DNA from: Pleurodeles waltl
Taxonomy: Eukaryota > Chordata > Amphibia > Caudata > Salamandridae
DNA length: 64,000 nt
Direction of reading: 5' to 3'
Assembly: GCF_031143425.1 (NCBI RefSeq)
Contig: NC_090446.1
Span: 1,025,127,066-1,025,191,065 of the forward strand
Position numbers and translations under genes: made by a program. The notes beneath the pieces are model-generated. The model saw only the letters and a list, made by a program, of their open reading frames with translations. It made no database searches and was not told where the DNA came from. Below, one piece after another: positions 45,801-59,689 of the stretch; the first letter of the stretch is position 1; the number at the start of each line of letters is the position of its first letter.

Positions 45801-48800
45801 GCTGCCTTTGTCCCAGCCCACAGGGACTGGACTTAGCTGATTGGCTCTCTGAGTCCCTGTTGCACCTGAGCCCCCCCCCCCACCTACTCTGGCCCCTTAA
45901 GTTTGTGGAGGGAAGCCCAAGACATCCTGTCCATTTTGTGAGCCTCAGCATCTTCCCTGTGTCCTAATACAGCCCAGTGTTCAAGGATTACAAAAAGAAC
46001 TAGGTAAGGAGTCCTGAGATTTCTTTCTGGGTAAATAGTATTATTTGTTCAAAAGTGTTTATTTCAGCTACCTGTGTCTGTTTTACTGTGGACTCTCTGT
46101 GTTTTCAGGCAGCCTGGCCTCTTTTAAAGTGGTGTTTTTTTTAAATTAATTTTTGCAGTGACTGTATGAATTGCCTTGCTAGTTTGTGGCACATAACCCC
46201 CACCCCTTTTTGTCTTCTAAGTAAAAAGGCTACATACATCTTGCAGAGTGTGTTTTTAGTAGACTGTTTTAATCTGTTTCTGTGATTTAAATTGTGTTTA
46301 AAAACTGTCTGCCCCCCTGTTTTTTGCCTTTAAAAAAGCCCGATTTCAGAGTACGCGCCCAGCAGTATCCCAGTGTTTGTTTTTTAAACAACCTCTCCCT
46401 TACCTGGAAAGTAGACTCTGCTAGCTTAGAAGTGTTGATTCAGCCTGTCTGTATCCAAGGAGATTCTGAATAGAGCAGCAGCTGCCTTTGTCCCTGCCCA
46501 CAGGGACTGGACTTAGCTGGTTGCCTCTCTGAGTCCTTGTTGCACATGAGGCCTCCCCCACCTGCTCTGGCCCCTTAAGTTTTTGGAGGGAAGCCGCAGA
46601 CAGCCACCTCCATTTTGTGAGCCTCAGCATCTTCCCTGTGTCAAAATATAGCCCAGTGTTCAAGGATTGCAAAAAGACCCAGGAAGGAGCCCTGAGATTT
46701 TTTTCTGGGTAAATAGTGTTATTTGTTCAAACGTGTTTATTTCAGCTACCTGATTCAGTTTTACTGTGGACTCTCTGTGTTTTCAAGCAGCCTGGCCTGT
46801 TTTAAAGTGGTATTTTTTAAAAATGTGTTTTTGCTGTGACTGTGCGAATTGCCTTGCTAGTTTGTGGCACATAAACCCCCCTTCCCTTTTTGTCTTCTAA
46901 GTAAAAAGGCTACATACATCTTGCAGACTGTGTTTTTAGGAGACTGTTTTAATCTGTTTCTGTGATTTAAATTGTGTTTAAAAACTGGCTGTCCGCATGT
47001 TTTTTGCCTTTAAAAAAGCCCGATTTCAGAGTGCGCGCCCAGCAGTATTCCAGTGTTTGTTTTTGAAGCAATCTCTCCTTTACCTGGAAAGTAGACTCTG
47101 CTAACTTGGAAGTGTGGATTTAGCCTGTCTGTATCCAAGGAGATTCTGAATTGAGCAGCAGCTGCCTTTGTCCCTGCCCACAGGGACTGGACTTAGCTGA
47201 TTGGCTCTTTGAGTCCCTGTTTCACCGGAGCCCCCCCCACCTGCTTTGGCCCCTTAAGTTTGTGGAGGGAAGCCCAAGACATCCACCTCCATTTTGTGAG
47301 CCTCAGCATCTTCCCTGTGTCCTAATGCAGCCCAGTATTCAAGGATTACAAAAAGACCTAGGTAAGGAGCCCAGAGATTTCTTTCTGGGTAAATAGTATT
47401 ATTTGTCCAAAAGTGTTTATTTCAGCTACCTGTGTCTGTTTTACTGTGGACTCTCTGTGTTTTCAGGCAGCCTGGCCTCTTTTAAAGTGGTGTTTTTTTT
47501 AAACTAATTTTTGCCATGACTGTATGCATTGCCTTGCTAGTTTGTGGCACATAACCCCTCCCCCTTTTTGTCTTCTAAGTAAAAAGGCTACATACATCTT
47601 GCAGAGTGTGTTTTTAGGAGACTGTTTTAATCTGTGTCTGTGATTTAAATTGTGTTTAAAAACTCTCTGCCCCCCTGTTTTTTGCCTTTAAAAAAGGCCG
47701 ATTTCAGAGTGCGTGCCCAGCAGTATCCCCTTGTTTGTTTTTTAAACAATCTCTCCCTTACCTGGAAAGTAGACTCTGCTAGCTTGCAAGTGTGGATTCA
47801 GCCTGTCTGTATCCAAGGAGATTCTGAATAGAGCAGCAGCTGCCTTTGTCCCTGCCCACAAGGACTGGACTTAGCTGATTGGCTCTCTGAGTCCCTGTTG
47901 TACCTGAGGCCTCCCCCCAGCTGCTCTGGCCCCTTAAGTTTGTGGAGGGAAGCCCCAGACAGATACCTCCATTTTGTAAACCTCAGCATCTTCCCTGTGT
48001 CCTAATACAGCCCAATGTTCAAGGATTGCAAAAAGACCTAGGTAAGGAGCCCTGAGATTTTTTTCTGGGTGAATAGTATTATTTGTTCAAAAGTGTTTAT
48101 TTCAGCTACCTGTGTCTGTTTTACTGTGGACTCTCTGTGTTTTCAGGCAGCCTGGCCTCTTTTAAAGTTGTGTTTTTTTTTTTTAATTATTTTTTGCCGT
48201 GACTGTATGAATTGCCTTGCTAGTTTGTGGCACATAACCCCCCCCTTTTTGTCTTCTAAGTAAAAAGGCTACATACATCTTGCAGAGTGTGTTTTTAGGA
48301 GACTGTTTTAATCTGTTTCTGTGATTTAAATTGTGTTTAAAAGCTGTCTGCCCCCCTGTTTTTTGCCTTTAAAAAAGCCCGATTTCAGAGTGCGCACCCA
48401 GCAGTATCCCAGTGTTTGTTTTTTAAACAATCTCTCCCTTACCTGGAAAGTAGAGTCTGCTAGCTTGCAAGTGTGGATTCAGCCTGTCTGTATCCAAGGA
48501 GATTCTGAATTGAGCAGCAGCTGCCTTTGTCCCAGCCCACAGGGACTGGACTTAGCTGATTGGCTCTCTGAGTCCCTGTTGCACCTGAGCCCCGCCCCCC
48601 CACCTGCTCTGGCCCCTTAAGTTTGTGGAGGGAAGCCCAAGACATCCACCTCCATTTTGTGAGCCTCAGCATCTTCCCTGTGTCCTAATACAGACCAGTA
48701 TTCAAGGATTACAAAAAGACATAGGTAAGGAGCCCAGAGATTTCTTTCTGGGTAAATAGTATTATTTGTTCAAAAGTGTTTATTTCAGCTACCTGTGTCT

Positions 48801-51800
48801 GTTTTACTGTGGACTCTCTGTGTTTTCAGGCAGCCTGGCCTCTTTTAAAGTGGTGTTTTTTAAAATTAATTTTTGCCATGACTGTATGAATTGCCTTGCT
48901 AGTTTGTGGCACATAACCCCCCCCTTTTTGTCTTCTAAGTAAAAAGGCTACATACATCTTGCAGAGTGTGTTTTTAGGAGACTGTTTTAATCTGTTTCTG
49001 TGATTTAAATTGTGTTTAAAAACTGTCTCCCCCCTGTTTTTTGCCTTTAAAAAGCCCGATTTCAGAGTGCGCGCCCAGCAGTATCCCAGTGTTTGTTTTT
49101 TAAACAATCTCTCCCTTACCTGGAAAGTAGAGTCTGCTAGCTTGCAAGTGTGGATTCAGCCTGTCTGTATCCAAGGAGATTCTGAATAGAGCAGCAGCTG
49201 CCTTTGTCCCTGCCCACAAGGACTGGACTTAGCTGATTGGCTCTCTGAGTCCCTGTTGCACCTGAGGCCTCCCCCCCACCTGCTCTGGCCCCTTAAGTTT
49301 GTGGAGGGAAGCCCCAGACAGCCACCTCCATTTTGTGAACCTCAGCATCTTCCCTGTGTCCTAATACAGCCCAGTGTTCAAGGATTGCAAAAAGACCTAG
49401 GAAAGGAGCCCTGAGATTTTTTTCTGGGTAAATAGTATTATTTGTTCAAAGGTGTTTAGTTCAGCTACCTGTGTCTGTTTTACTGTGGACTCTCTGTGTT
49501 TTCAGGCAGCCTGGCCTCTTTTAAAGTGGTGTTTTTTTTTTTTTTTTTTTTTTTGCCGCGACTGTGTGAATTGCCTTGCTAGTTTGTGGCACATAAACCA
49601 CTCCCCCCCCCCATTTTTGTCTTCTAAGGAAAAAGTCTACATACATCTTGCAGAGTGCGTTTTTAGGAGACTGTTTTAATCTGTTTTTGTGATTTAAATT
49701 GTGTTTAAAAACTGTCTGCCCCCCTGTTTTCTGCATTTAAAAAAGCCCGATTTCAGAGTGCGCGCCCAGCATATTCCAGTGTTTGTTTTTTAAACAATCT
49801 CTCCCTTACCTGGAAAGTAGACTCTGCTAGCTTGGAAGTGTGGATTCAGCCTGTCTGTATCCAAGGAGATTCTGAATAGAGTAGCAGCTGCCTTTGTCCC
49901 TGCCCACAGGGACTGGACTTAGCTGATTGGCTCTCTGAGTCCCTGTTGCACCTGAGGCCTCCCCCCACCTTGTCTGGCCCCTTAAGTTTGTGGAGGGAAG
50001 CCCAAGACAGCCACCTCCATTTTATGAGCCTCAGCATCTTCCCGGTGTCCTAATACAGCCCAGTGTTCAAAGATTGCAAAAAAGACCTAGGTAAGGAGCC
50101 CTGAGATTATTTTCTGGGTAAATAGTATTATTTGTTCAAAAGTGTTTATTTCAGCTACCTGTGTCATTCTTACTGTGGACTCTCTGTGTTTTCAGGCAGG
50201 CTGGCCTCTTTTAAAGTGATATTTTTTTTTTATTTGTTTTTGCCGTGACTGTGTGAATTGCCTTGCTAGTTTGTGGCACACAAACCCCCCCCCCCCCCCT
50301 TTTTGTCTTCTAAGTAAAAAGCTACATACATCTTTCAGAGTTTGTTTTTAGGAGGCTGTTTTAATCTGTTTCTGTGATTTAAATTGTGTTTAAAAACTGT
50401 CTGTCTGCATGTTTTTTGCCTTTAAAAAAGCCCGATTTCAGAGTGCGCGCCCAGCAGTATTCCAGTGTTTGTTTTTTAAACAATCTCTCCCTTACCTGGA
50501 AAGTAGACTCTGCTAGCTTGGAAGTGTGGATTCAGCCTGTCTGTATCCAAGGAGATTCTGAATAGAGTAGCAGCTGCCTTTGTCCCTGCCCACTTAGCTG
50601 ATTGGCTCTTTGAGTCCCTGTTGCACCTGAGCCCCCCCCCCCACCTGCTCTGGCCCCTTAAGTTTGTGGAGGGAAGCCCAAGACATCCACCTCCATTTTG
50701 TGAGCCTCAGCATCTTCCCTGTGTCCTAATGCAGCCCAGTATTCAAGGATTACAAAAAGACCTAGGTAAGGAGTCCAGAGATTTCTTTCTGGGTAGATAG
50801 TATTATTTGTTCAAAAGTGTTTATTTCAGCTACCTGTGCCTGTTTTACTGTGGACTCTCTGTGTTTTCAGGCAGCCTGGCCTCTTTTAAAGTGGTATTTT
50901 TCTTAAACTAATTTTTGCCATGACTGTATGAATTGCCTTGCTAGTTTGTGGCACATAACCCCCCCCCCCTTTTTTGTCTTCTAAGTATAAAGGCTACATA
51001 CATCTTGCAGAGTGTGTTTTTAGGAGACTGTTTTAATCTGTGTCTGTGATTTAAATTGTGTTTAAAAACTGTCTGCCCCCCTGTTTTTTGCCTTTAAAAA
51101 AGCCCGATTTCAGAGGGCGCGCCCATCAGTATCCCCTTGTTTGTTTTTTAAACAATCTCTCCCTTACCTGGAAAGTAGACTCTGCTAACTTGGAAGTGTG
51201 GATTCAGCCTGTCTGTATCCAAGGAGATTCTGAATAGAGTAGCAGCTGCCTTTGTCCCTGCCCCCAGGGACTGGACTTAGCTGATTGGCTCTTTGAGTCC
51301 CTGTTGCACCTGAGGCCTCCCCCCCACCTACTCTGGCCCCTTAAGTTTGTGGAGGGAAGCCCAAGACATCCTGTCCATTTTGTGAGCCTCAGCATCTTCC
51401 CTGTGTACTAATACAGCCCAGTGTTCAAGGATTACAAAAAGACCTAGGTAAGGCCTACTCTGGCCCCTTAAGTTTGTGGAGGGAAGACGCAGACAGCCAC
51501 CTCCATTTTGTGAGCCTCAGCATCTTCCCTGTGTCAAAATATAGCCCAGTGTTCAAGGATTGCAAAAAGACCCAGGTAAGGAGCCTTGAGATTTTTTTCT
51601 GGGTAAATAGTGTTATTTGTTCAAAAGTGTTTATTTCAGCTACCTGTGTCAGTTTTACTGTGGACTCTCTGTGTTTTCAAGCAGCCTGGCCTGTTTTAAA
51701 GTGGTATTTTTTAAAAATTTGTTTTTGCTGTGACTGTGCGAATTGCCTTGCTAGTTTGTGGCACATAAACCCCATCCCCTTTTTGTCTTCTAAGTAAAAA

Positions 51801-54800
51801 GGCTACATACATCTTGCAGAGTGTGTTTTTAGGAGACTGTTTTAATCTGTTTCTGTGATTTAAATTGTGTTTAAAAACTGGCTGTCCGCATGTTTTTGCC
51901 TTTAAAAAAGCCCGATTTCAGAGTGCGCGCCCAGCAGTATTCCAGTGTTTGTTTTTTAAGCAATCTCTCCTTTACCTGGAAAGTAGACTATGCTAACTTT
52001 GAAGTGTGGATTCAGCCTGTCTGTATCCAAGGAGATTCTGAATTGAGCAGCAGCTGCCTTTGTCCCTGCCCACAGGGACTGGACTTAGCTGATTGGCTCT
52101 TTGAGTCCCTGTTGCACCTGAGCCCCCCCCCCACCTGCTCTGGCCCCTTAAGTTTGTGGAGGGAAGCCCAAGACATCCACCTCCATTTTGTGAGCCTCAG
52201 CATCTTCCCTGTGTCCTAATGCAGCCCAGTATTCAAGGATTACAAAAAGACCTAGGTAAGGAGTCCAGAGATTTCTTTCTGGGTAAATAGTATTATTTGT
52301 TCAAAAGTGTTTATTTCAGCTACCTGTGCCTGTTTTACTGTGGACTCTCTGTGTTTTCAGGCAGCCTGGCCTCTTTTAAAGTGGTGTTTTTTTTTAAACT
52401 AATTTTTGCCATGACTGTATGAATTGCCTTGCTAGTTTGTGGCACATAACCCCCCCCCCCCTTTTTGTCTTCTAAGTAAAAAGGCTACATACATCTTGCA
52501 GAGTCTGTTTTTAGGAGACTGTATTAATCTGTGTCTGCGATTTAAATTGTGTTTAAAAACTGTCTGCCCCCCTGTTTTTTGCCTTTAAAAAAGCCCGATT
52601 TCAGAGTGCGCGCCCAGCAGTATCCCCTTGTTTGTTTTTTAAACAATCTCTCCCTTACCTGGAAAGTAGACTCTGCTAGCTTGCAAGTGTGGATTCAGCC
52701 TGTCTGTATCCAAGGAGATTCTGAATAGAGCAGCAGCTGCCTTTGTCCCTGCCCACAAGGACTGGACTTAGCTGATTGGCTCTCTGAGTCCCTGTTGCAT
52801 CTGAGGCCTCCCCCCCACCTGCTCTGGCCCCTTAAGTTTGTGGAGGGAAGCCCCAGACAGCCACCTCCATTTTGTGAGCCTCAGCATCTTCCCTGTGTCC
52901 TAATACAGCCCAGTGTTCAAGGATTGCAAAAAGACCTAGGTAAGGAGCCCTGAGATTTTTTTCTGGGTGAATAGTATTATATGTTCAAAAGTGTTTATTT
53001 CAGCTACATGTGTCTGTTTTACTGTGGACTCTCTGTGTTTTCAGGCAGCCTGGCCTCTTTTAAAGTGGTGTTTTTTTTTTAATTATTTTTTGCCGTGACT
53101 GTATGAATTGCCTTGCTAGTTTGTGGCACATAACCCCCCCCCTTTTTGTCTTCTAAGTAAAAAGGCTACATACATCTTGCAGAGTGTGTTTTTAGGAGAC
53201 TGTTTTAATCTGTTTCTGTGATTTAAATTGTGTTTAAAAACTGGCTGTCCGCATGTTTTTGCCTTTAAAAAAGCCCAATTTCAGAGTGCGCGCCCAGCAG
53301 TATTCCAGTGTTTGTTTTTTAAGCAATCTCTCCTTTACCTGGAAAGTAGACTATGCTAACTTGGAAGTGTGGATTCAGCCTGTCTGTATCCAAGGAGATT
53401 CTGAATTGAGCAGCAGCTGCCTTTGTCCCTGCCCACAGGGACTGGACTTAGCTGATTGGCTCTTTGAGTCCCTGTTGCACCTGAGCCCCCCCCCACCTGC
53501 TCTGGCCCCTTAAGTTTGTGGAGGGAAGCCCAAGACATCCACCTCCATTTTGTGAGCCTCAGCATCTTCCCTGTGTCCTAATGCAGCCCAGTATTCAAGG
53601 ATTACAAAAAGACCTAGGTAAGGAGTCCAGAGATTTCTTTCTGGGTAAATAGTATTATTTGTTCAAAAGTGTTTATTTCAGCTACCCGTGCCTGTTTTAA
53701 TGTGGACTCTCTGTGTTTTCAGGCAGCCTGGCCTCTTTTAAAGTGGTGTTTTTTTTAAACTAATTTTTGCCATGACTGTATGAATTGCCTTGCTAGTTTG
53801 TGGCACATAACCCCCCCCCTTTTTGTCTTCTAAGTAAAAAGGCTACATACATCTTGCAGAGTCTGTTTTTAGGAGACTGTTTTAATCTTTGTCTCTGATT
53901 TAAATTGTGTTTAAAAACTGTCTGCCCCCTGTTTTTTGCCTTTAAAAAAGCCCGATTTCAGAGTGCGCGCCCAGCAGTATCCCCTTGTTTGTTTTTTAAA
54001 CAATCTCTCCCTTACCTGTAAAGTAGACTCTGCTAGCTTGCAAGTGTGGATTCAGTCTGTCTGTATCCAAGGAGATTCTGAATAGAGCAGCAGCTGCCTT
54101 TGTCCCTGCCCACAAGGACTGGACTTAGCTGATTGGCTCTCTGAGTCCCTGTTGCATCTGAGGCCTCCCCCCCACCTGCTCTGGCCCCTTAAGTTTGTGG
54201 AGGGAAGCCCCAGAGAGCCACCTCCATTTTGTGAGCCTCAGCATCTTCCCTGTGTCCTAATACAGCCCAGTGTTCAAGGATTGCAAAAAGACATAGGTAA
54301 GGAGCCCTGAGATTCTTTTCTGGGTAAATAGTATTATTTGTTCAAAGGTGTTTATTTCAGCTACCTGGGTCTGTTTTACTGTGGACTCTGTGTTTTCAGG
54401 CAGCCTGGCCTCTTTGAAAGTGTTTTTTTTTTTTAATTCGTTTTTGCCGTGACTGTGTGAATTGCCTTGCTAGTTTGTGGCACATAAACCACTCCCCCCC
54501 CCATTTTTGTCTTCTAAGGAAAAAGTCTACATACATCTTGCAGAGTGCGTTTTTAGGAGACTGTTTTAATCTGTTTTTGTGATTTAAATTGCGTTTAAAA
54601 ACTGTCTGCCCCCCTGTTTTCTGCCTTTAAAAAAGCCCGATTTCAGAGTGCGCGCCCAGCAGTATTCCAGTGTTTGTTTTTTAAACAATCTCTCCCTTAC
54701 CTGGAAAGTAGACTCTGCTAGCTTGGAAGTGTGGATTCAGCCTGTCTGTATCCAAGGAGATTGTGAATAGAGTAGCAGCTGCCTTTGTCCCTGCCCACAG

Positions 54801-57800
54801 GGACTGGACTTAGCTGAATGGCTCTCTGAGTCCCTGTTGCACCTGAGGCCTCCCCCCCACCTTGTCTGGCCCCTTAAGTTTGTGTAGGGAAGCCCAAGAC
54901 AGCCACCTCCATTTTATGAGCCTCGGCATCTTCCCGGTGTCCCAATACAGCCCAGTGTTCAAAGATTGCAAAAAAGACCTATGTAAGGAGCCCTGAGATT
55001 ATTTTCTGGGTAAATAGTATTATTTGTTCAAAAGTGTTTATTTCAGCTACCTGTGTCATTCTTACTGTGGACTCTCTGTGTTTTCAGGCAGCCTGGCCTC
55101 TTTTAAAGTGATATTTTTTTTTAATTTGTTTTTGCCGTGACTGTGTGAATTGCCTTGCTAGTTTGTGGCACATAATCCCCCCCCCCTTTTTGTCTTCTAA
55201 GTAAAAAGGCTACATACATCTTGCAGAGTGTGTTTTTAGGAGACTGTTTTAATCTGTTTCTGTGATTTAAATTGTGTTTAAAAACTGTCTGTCCCCATGT
55301 TTTTTGCCTTTAAAAAAGCCTGATTTCAGAGTGCGCGCCCAGCAGTATTCCAGTGTTTGTTTTTTAAGCAATCTCTCCCTTACCTGGAAAGTAGACTCTG
55401 CAAACTTGGAAGTGTGGATTCAGCCTGTCTGTATCCAAGGAGATTCTGAATAGAGCAGCAGCTGCCTTTGTCCCTGCCCACAAGGACTGGACTTAGCTGA
55501 TTGGCTCTCTGAGTCCCTGTTACACCTGAGCCCCCCCCACCTACTCTGGCCCCTTAAGTTTGTGGAGGGAAGCCCAAGACATCCACCTCCATTTTGTGAG
55601 CCTCAGCATCTTCCTTGTGTCCTAATACAGCCCTGTGTTCAAGGATTACAAAATGACCTAGGTAAGGAGCCCTGAGATTTCTTTCTGGGTAAATAGTAAT
55701 ATTTGTTCAAAAGTGTTTATTTCAGCTACCTGTGTCTGTTTTACTGTGGACTCTCTGTGTTTTCAGGCAGCCTGGCCTCTTTTAAAGTGGTGTTTTTTTT
55801 AAATTAATTTTTGCAGTGACTGTATGAATTGCATTGCTAGTTTGTGGCACATAACCCCCCCCCCCCCCTTTTTGTCTTCTAAGTAAAAAGTCTACATACA
55901 TCTTGCAGAGTGTGTTTTTAGGAGACTGTTTTAATCTGTTTCTGTGATTTAAATTGTGTTTAAAAACTGTCTGACCCCCCTGTTTTTTGCCTTTAAAAAA
56001 GCCCGATTTCAGAGTGCGCGCCCAGCAGTATTCCAGTGTTTGTTTTTTAAAAATCTCTCCCTTACCTGGAAAGTAGACTCTGCTAGTTTGGAAGTGTGGA
56101 TTCAGCCTGTCTGTATCCAAGGAGACTCTGAATAGAGCAGCAGCTGCCTTTGTCCCTGCCCACAGGGACTGGACTTAGCTGATTGGCTCGCTGGGTCCCT
56201 GTTGCACCTGAGGCCTGCCCCCCACCTGCTCTGGCCCCTTAAGTTTGTGGAGGGAAGACCAAGACAGCCACCTCCATTTTGTGAGCCTCTGCATCTTCCC
56301 GGTGTCCTAATACAGTCCAGTGTTCAAGGATTGCAAAAAGACCTAGGTAAGGAGCCCGGAGATTTTTTTCTGGGTAAATAGTGTTATTTCTTCAAAAGTG
56401 TTTATTTCACCTACCTGTGTCCATTTTACTGTGGACTCTCTGTGTTTTCAGGCAGCCTGGCCACTTTTAAAGTGGTGTTTTTTGTTTTTTTGCCGTGACT
56501 GTGTGAATTGCCTTGCTAGTTTGTGGCACAAACCCCCCCCCCCCCTTTGTCTTCTAAGTAAAAAGGCTATATACATCTTGCAGAGTGTGTTTTTAGGAGA
56601 CTGTTTTCATCTGTTTCTGAGATTTAAATTGTGTTTCAAAACTGTCTGCCCCCCTGTTTTTGACCTTTAAAAAAGCCTGATTTCAGAGTGCGCGCCCAGC
56701 AGTATTCCAGTGTTTGTTTTTTAAACAATATCTCCCTTACCTAGAAAGTAGACTCTGATAGCTTGGAAGTGTGGGTTCAGCCTGTCTGTATCCAAGGGGA
56801 TTATGAATAGAGCAGCAGCTGCCTTTGTCCCTGTCCACAGGGACTTTACTTAGTTGATTGGCTCTCTGAGTCCCTGTTGCACCTGAGGCCTCCCCCCCAC
56901 CTGCTCTGGCCCCTTCAGTTTGTGGAGGGAAGCCCAAGACAGCCACCTCCATTTTGTGAGCCTCAGCATCTTCCCTGTGTCCTAAAACAGCCCAGTGTTC
57001 AAGGATTGCAAAAAGACCTAGGTAAGGAGCCCTGAGATTTTTTTCTGGGTAAATAGTATTATTTGTTCAAAAGTGTTTATTTCAGCTACCTGTGTCTGTT
57101 TTACTGTGGACTCTCTGTGTTTTCAGGCAGCCTGGCCTCTTTTAAAGTGGTGTTTTTTTTTTAATTTGTTTTTGCCGTGACTGTTTGAATTGCCTTGCTA
57201 GTTTGTGGCACATAAATCCCCCCCACCCCCATTTTGTATTCTAAGTAAAAAGGCTACATACATGTTGCAGAGTGTGTTTTTAGGAGACTGTTTTAATCTG
57301 TTTCTGTGATTTAAATTGTGTTTAAAAACTGTCTGTCCGCATGTTTTTTGCCTTTAAAAAAGCCTGATTTCAGAGTGCGCGTCCAGCAGTATTCCAGTGT
57401 TTGTTTTTTAAGCAATCTCTCCCTTACCTGGAAAGTAGACTCTGCAAACTTGGAAGTGTGGATTCAGCCTGTCTGTATCCAAGGAGATTCTGAATAGAGC
57501 AGCAGCTGCCTTTGTCCCTGCCCACAAGGACTGGACTTAGCTGAGTGGCTCTCTGAGTCCCTGTTGCACCTGAGCCCCCTCCCCACCTACTCTGGCCCCT
57601 TAAGTTTGTGGAGGCAAGCCCAAGACATCCACCTCCATTTTGTGAGCCTCAGCATCTTCCCTGTGTCATAATACAGCCCAGTGTTCAAGGATTACAAAAT
57701 TACCTAGGTAAGGAGCCCTGAGATTTTTTTCTGGGTAAATAGTATTATTTGTTCAAAAGAGTTTATTTCAGCTACCTGTTTCAGTTTTACTGTGGACTCT

Positions 57801-59588
57801 CTGTGTTTTCAAGCAGCCTGGCCTGTTTTAAAGTGGTATTTTTTTAAAATTTGTTTTTGCTGTGACTGTGCGAATTGCCTTGCTAGTTTGTGGCACATAA
57901 ACCCCCTCCCCTTTTTGTCTTCTAAGTAAAAAGGCTACATACATCTTGCAGAGTGTGTTTTTAGGAGACTGTTTTAATCTGTTTCTGTGATTTAAATTGT
58001 GTTTAAAAACTGTCTGCCCCCCTGTTTTTTGCCTTTAAAAAAGCCCGATTTCAGAGTGCACGCCCAGCAGTATCCCAGTGTTTGTTTTTTAAACAATCTT
58101 TCCCTTACCTGGAGAGTAGACTCTGCTAGCTTGCAAGTGTGGATTCAGCCTGTCTGTATCCAAGGAGATTCTGAATAATCCAGCAGCTGCCTTTGTCCCT
58201 GCCCACAAGGACAGGACTTAGCTGATTTGCTCTCTGAGTCCCTGTTGCACCTGAGGCCACCCCCCCCACCTGCTCTGGCCCCTTAAGTTTGTGGATGGAA
58301 GCCCAAGACAGCCACCTCCATTTTGTAAGCCTCAGCATCTTCCCTGTGTCCTAATACAGCCCAATGTTCAAGGATTGCAAAAAGAGCTAGGTAGGAGCCC
58401 TGAGATTTTTTTCTGGGTAAATAGTATTATTTGTTCAAGAGTGTTTATTTCAGCTACCTGTGTCTGTTTTACTGTGGACTCTCTGTGTTTTCAGGCAGCC
58501 TGGCCTCTTTTAAAGTGGTGTTCTTTTTAAATTTGTTTTTGCTGTGACTGTGTGAATTGCCTTGCTAGTTTGTGGCACATAAACCCCCCCTTTTTGTCTT
58601 CTAAGTAAAAAGGGCTACATACATACATCTTGCAGAGTGTGTTTTTAGGAGACTGTTTTAAACTGTTACTGTGATTTAAATTGTGTTTAAAAACTGTCTG
58701 ACCCCCCTGTTTTTTGCCTTTAAAAAAGCCCGATTTCAGAGTGCGCGCCCAGCAGTATTCCAGTGTTTGTTTTTTAAAAATCTCTCCCTTACCTGGAAAG
58801 TAGACTCTGCTAGTTTGGAAGTGTGGATTGAGCCTGTCTGTATCCAAGGAGATTATGAATAGAGCAGCAGCTGCCTTTGTCCCTGCCCACAGGGACTGGA
58901 CTTAGTTGATTGGCTCTCTGAGTCCCTGTTGCACCTGAGGCCTCCCCCCCCACCTGCTCTTGCCCCTTCAGTTTGTGGAGGGAAGCCCAAGACAGCCACC
59001 TCCATTTTGTGAGCCTCAGCATCTTCCCTGTGTCCTAAAACAGCCCAGTGTTCAAGGATTGCAAAAAGACCTAGGTAAGGAGCCCTGAGATTTTTTTCTG
59101 GGTAAATGGTATTATTTGTTCAAAAGTGTTTATTTCAGCTACCTGTGTCTGTTTTACTGTGGACTCTTTTTGTTTTCAGGCAGCCTTGCCTCTTTTAAAG
59201 TGGTGTTTTTTTTTTATTTGTTTTTGCCGTGACTGTTTGAATTGCCTTGCTAGTTTGTGGCACATAAATCCCCGTCCCCCATTTTGTATTCTAAGTAAAA
59301 AGACTACATACATCTTGTGGAGTGTGTTTTTAGGAGACTGTTTTAATCTGTTTCTGTGATTTAAATTGTGTTTAAAAACTGTCTGCCCCCCTGTTTTTTG
59401 CCTTTAAAAAAGCCCGATTTCAGAGTGCGCACCCAGCAGTTTTCCAGTGTTTGTTTTTTAAACAATCCCTCCCTTATCTGGAAAATAAACTCTGCTAGCT
59501 TGGAAGTGTGGATTCAGCCTGTCTGTATCCAAGGAGATTCTGAATAGAGCAGCAGCTGCCTTTGTCCCTGCCCACAGGGACTGGACTT
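39868..59588 (+). repeat. Macrosatellite, about 29 monomers of about 680 bp
   Basis: Using CTCCATTTTGT as anchor, copies start near 39871, 40491, 41174, 41851, 42530, 43207, 43889, 44567, 45245, 45929, 46608, 47287, 47967, 48650, 49326, 50015, 50691, 51372, (partial) 51501, 52191, 52865, 53542, 54222, 54907, 55587, 56272, 56947, 57632, 58315 and 58999. Spacing is 674-690 bp apart from the first and the partial copy. Two main monomer types, marked by AGACAGCC/AGATA versus AGACATCC near the anchor, often alternate, giving a dimer of about 1.36 kb. Each monomer has a poly-T, a poly-C and a CACCTGA(G/GG)CC-C-run tract that vary in length. Short frames of 60-140 codons recur once per unit on both strands and are not genes. 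Confidence 0.95.
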
Positions 59589-59689
59589 CAGTTAACTTGC
59601 TCCTTATATACGTTCCTATTGTTTGTTGCATGTGTTGTTGTAATAGGTTGTTGGGAGATGGCCTTTCCATTGGTTGCTGGCTCCAGGGC

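Noticed and set aside
39868..59588. CRISPR-like or rDNA-like regular array
   Set aside because: Units are about 680 bp and nearly identical throughout, with no short repeat/unique spacer pattern and no rRNA sequence.
40464..59670. Dozens of 60-140 codon frames recurring every 680 bp on both strands
   Set aside because: Each is the same monomer region in another copy. They shift or break with poly-T/poly-C length and have no domain.
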